Shown piece by piece: positions 5,097-6,379 of a stretch of 6,379 bases of DNA (positions are counted from its first letter, which is position 1; each line of letters begins with the position of its first letter). Made by a program: the position numbers and the translations under genes. Source of the DNA: Anaerolineae bacterium. Lineage in GTDB: Bacteria > Chloroflexota > Anaerolineae > Promineifilales > Promineifilaceae. The stretch is taken from positions 1 through 6,379 of the forward strand of contig JACSSI010000302.1 in the NCBI GenBank assembly GCA_014879345.1. The letters are read 5' to 3'. The notes beneath the pieces are model-generated. The model searched no databases. It had not been told where the DNA came from and was given only the letters and a program-made list of their open reading frames with translations.

Positions 5097-5951
5097 ATGA
5101 GCAAAGCAAAAGTAGCCGTTGTGGTAGACAGCACCGCGTATATTCCTCAGGCACTCGTTGAACAACATAATATTCATGTCATCCCACTTCTTGTTAACTG
5201 GTCGGGAGAGAGCTTGCGTGACAATGTAGACATTACACCAGACGATTTCTATAAAAGATTAGAAACCGCCAAAGAAATGCCTTCAACCTCGCAGCCATCA
5301 GCCGGCGAGTTTTACGATCTCTATTCAAAAGTGGCAGAAGAAGCAGAAAGTATCGTTTCCATCCACATCTCTTCAGAATTGAGCGGCACAGTTGCCTCCG
5401 CTCATGCGGCGGCGGCGTTGATGGAAGGATTTCCTATTGAAATCGTTGATTCAAAATCCACGTCAATGGGATTGGGTTTTATGGCGCTGGTGGCGGCACA
5501 GGCTGTTGAAAATGGGGCAACCACCAAAGAGGCGGCGGCGGTGGCACGTGATCTGATTCCAGATGTCCGTGTTGTTTTTGTTGTTGATACATTGGAATTT
5601 TTGCATCGCGGGGGACGAATTGGCGGCGCATCACGTTTGTTTGGCTCTATGCTCTCCATCAAACCACTCCTTGAATTGCAAGAAGGAAAAATCGAAGCGT
5701 TGGAAAAGGTTCGTACCAAGCGGAAAGCCGTACAGCGGTTATTAGATATTGTGGTTGAGGCCTGTGCTGGCAAAAGTAAAGTTCATGCGGCGGTTGCCAA
5801 TGCCAGTTCACCCCAAGAAGCGCAATCTGTGGCAGATGAATTGCAAAAACGACTCCAGCCAACAGAATTGTATATTGTTGATATGAGTCCTGTCATCGGC
5901 ACACATACGGGGCCAGGTGCTTTAGGTATTGCCTGGTATGCTGAAGATTAG
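5097..5951 (+). CDS. DegV family fatty-acid-binding protein (FakB-like)
   Basis: The 284-residue product has the normal DegV length and motifs. These are VVVDSTAYIP (8-17) at the N-terminus, PSTSQPSAGEF (62-72), ISSELSGT (91-98), VDSKSTSMG (117-125), VDTLEFLHRGGRIG (163-176) followed by LSIKPLL, and the C-terminal GTHTGPGALG (268-277). In characterised members (FakB) the protein holds a fatty acid and presents it to the kinase FakA for phosphorylation, feeding exogenous fatty acids into phospholipid synthesis; the serine of SSELSGT and the histidine of GTHTGPG contact the carboxylate. No FakA gene is in the window, so this role is by family only. The ATG at 5097 has AAGGAG 7 bases upstream, which is preferred over a TTG at 5025 with no RBS and an unconserved extension. 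No ACGGCCGT palindrome lies within it. Confidence 0.93.
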   Translation: MSKAKVAVVVDSTAYIPQALVEQHNIHVIPLLVNWSGESLRDNVDITPDDFYKRLETAKEMPSTSQPSAGEFYDLYSKVAEEAESIVSIHISSELSGTVASAHAAAALMEGFPIEIVDSKSTSMGLGFMALVAAQAVENGATTKEAAAVARDLIPDVRVVFVVDTLEFLHRGGRIGGASRLFGSMLSIKPLLELQEGKIEALEKVRTKRKAVQRLLDIVVEACAGKSKVHAAVANASSPQEAQSVADELQKRLQPTELYIVDMSPVIGTHTGPGALGIAWYAED

Positions 5952-5971
5952 CGCATATGCTTAAATCAATT

Positions 5972-6007
5972 TCAGGAGCCATGTCTTAAACGAGGTATGG
6001 CTCCTGA
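5972..6007 (+). terminator. Hairpin downstream of DegV, probable terminator
   Basis: Perfect 11-base arms (5972-5982 and 5997-6007) enclose a 14-base loop, 20 bases after the DegV stop. The sequence after the stem is only moderately T-rich, so termination may be weak or factor-assisted. On the minus strand the A-rich left flank would give a T-containing tail, so bidirectional action is possible. Confidence 0.6.
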
Positions 6008-6074
6008 TTAACTCCTCTTAACCTTTCTTGACGGCCTCCCCTGTCACACATACAATCCAATTTCGCCTTGAGAA

Positions 6075-6128
6075 GGTGCATATTTTTAAAGTTGCGCTGC
6101 ACGTTAGCTTTTGCTAAAGCATTGCACC
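6075..6128 (+). other. Potentially structured leader upstream of prfA
   Basis: GGTGCA (6075-6080) can pair with TGCACC (6123-6128). Inside lies a TTAGC/GCTAA hairpin with a TTTT loop (6104-6117), with TGCA tetramers at 6098-6101 and 6123-6126 able to pair alternatively. The structure ends 16 bases before the prfA start codon. No known riboswitch was recognised. The rest of 5952-6144 holds the DegV terminator and no convincing promoter. Confidence 0.3.
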
Positions 6129-6144
6129 GAGATGGTAAATAACT

Positions 6145-6379
6145 ATGTTAGAGAAAATCGCGCAAGTCGTCACGCGTTACGACCAAATTGAGATGCAAAT
6201 GGCAGACCCGCAAGTGACTGCCGACTACAATAAATTGAACGATCTGGCACAAGAGCGCTCAGATATGCAGCCATTGGTACAAGCGTATCGACTGTATGAA
6301 CAAAAACAACAAGAATTAGCCGAAGCCAAAGAAATGCAGTCGATGGAAGCTGATCCGGAGATGAGGGCGCTGGCGAGTG
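6145..6379 (+). CDS. prfA: Peptide chain release factor 1, N-terminal part (cut by window edge)
   Basis: The 78 codons present begin MLEKIAQVVTRYDQIEMQM and continue through ADPQVTADYNKLNDL and PLVQAYRLYEQKQQELAEAK to ADPEMRALAS. This is the N-terminal coiled-coil region of bacterial RF1: the spacing of ADPQV, the PLV.AYR segment and DPEMR all match RF1 family members. RF1 recognises UAA and UAG stop codons in the ribosomal A site through a PxT motif and hydrolyses peptidyl-tRNA through GGQ; both lie beyond the window. RF2 is less likely because the DPEMRALA segment is typical of RF1. The ATG at 6145 has only a weak purine stretch (GAGATGG, 6129-6135) upstream. The ATG at 6132 is out of frame. 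Confidence 0.88.
   Translation, partial: MLEKIAQVVTRYDQIEMQMADPQVTADYNKLNDLAQERSDMQPLVQAYRLYEQKQQELAEAKEMQSMEADPEMRALAS

Noticed and set aside
5402..5773. Minus-strand frame of 123 codons
   Set aside because: Antisense to DegV, low-complexity Ser/Thr/Arg composition, no RBS.

Overview
The window looks like a chromosomal stretch of a free-living bacterium with roughly even base composition. The gene families and the style of the two uncharacterised proteins fit Chloroflexota (Anaerolineae-like) best, but this is inference from general familiarity and was not tested. No mobile element, CRISPR array or phage gene is visible.

From left to right, seven minus-strand units come first. They are: (1) the N-terminal 52 codons of an NAD-dependent epimerase/dehydratase, cut by the window edge; (2) a self-contained tRNA-Arg(TCT) unit with its own promoter and a strong intrinsic terminator; (3) a 152-residue nucleoside 2-deoxyribosyltransferase-like protein; (4) a 149-residue acidic protein with a C-terminal winged-helix-like segment; (5) a 526-residue uncharacterised protein with several winged-helix/HARE-HTH-like stretches; (6) a secreted LysM x3 - M23 (LytM-type) peptidase; (7) a DUF192 protein. 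A divergent intergenic region follows, then two plus-strand genes: a DegV-family fatty-acid-binding protein, and the start of prfA (peptide chain release factor 1), cut by the right edge.

Three minus-strand transcription units can be proposed. DUF192 and the peptidase lie 4 bases apart behind a promoter whose predicted start leaves almost no leader. The 526- and 149-residue genes share an extended -10 promoter that sits exactly inside an inverted repeat, and they end at a good intrinsic terminator. The tRNA promoter overlaps the stop codon of the deoxyribosyltransferase-like gene. DegV has its own ribosome binding site and a downstream hairpin.

The most unusual signal is at DNA level. The palindrome ACGGCCGT, usually as AACGGCCGTT, occurs eight times, against about 0.1 expected by chance. 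It falls in all three reading frames of five minus-strand genes and is absent from the plus-strand genes. It resembles the highly iterated palindromes known from cyanobacteria (HIP1). The second point of interest is the 526/149 gene pair, a possible self-regulated DNA-binding pair of unknown function.
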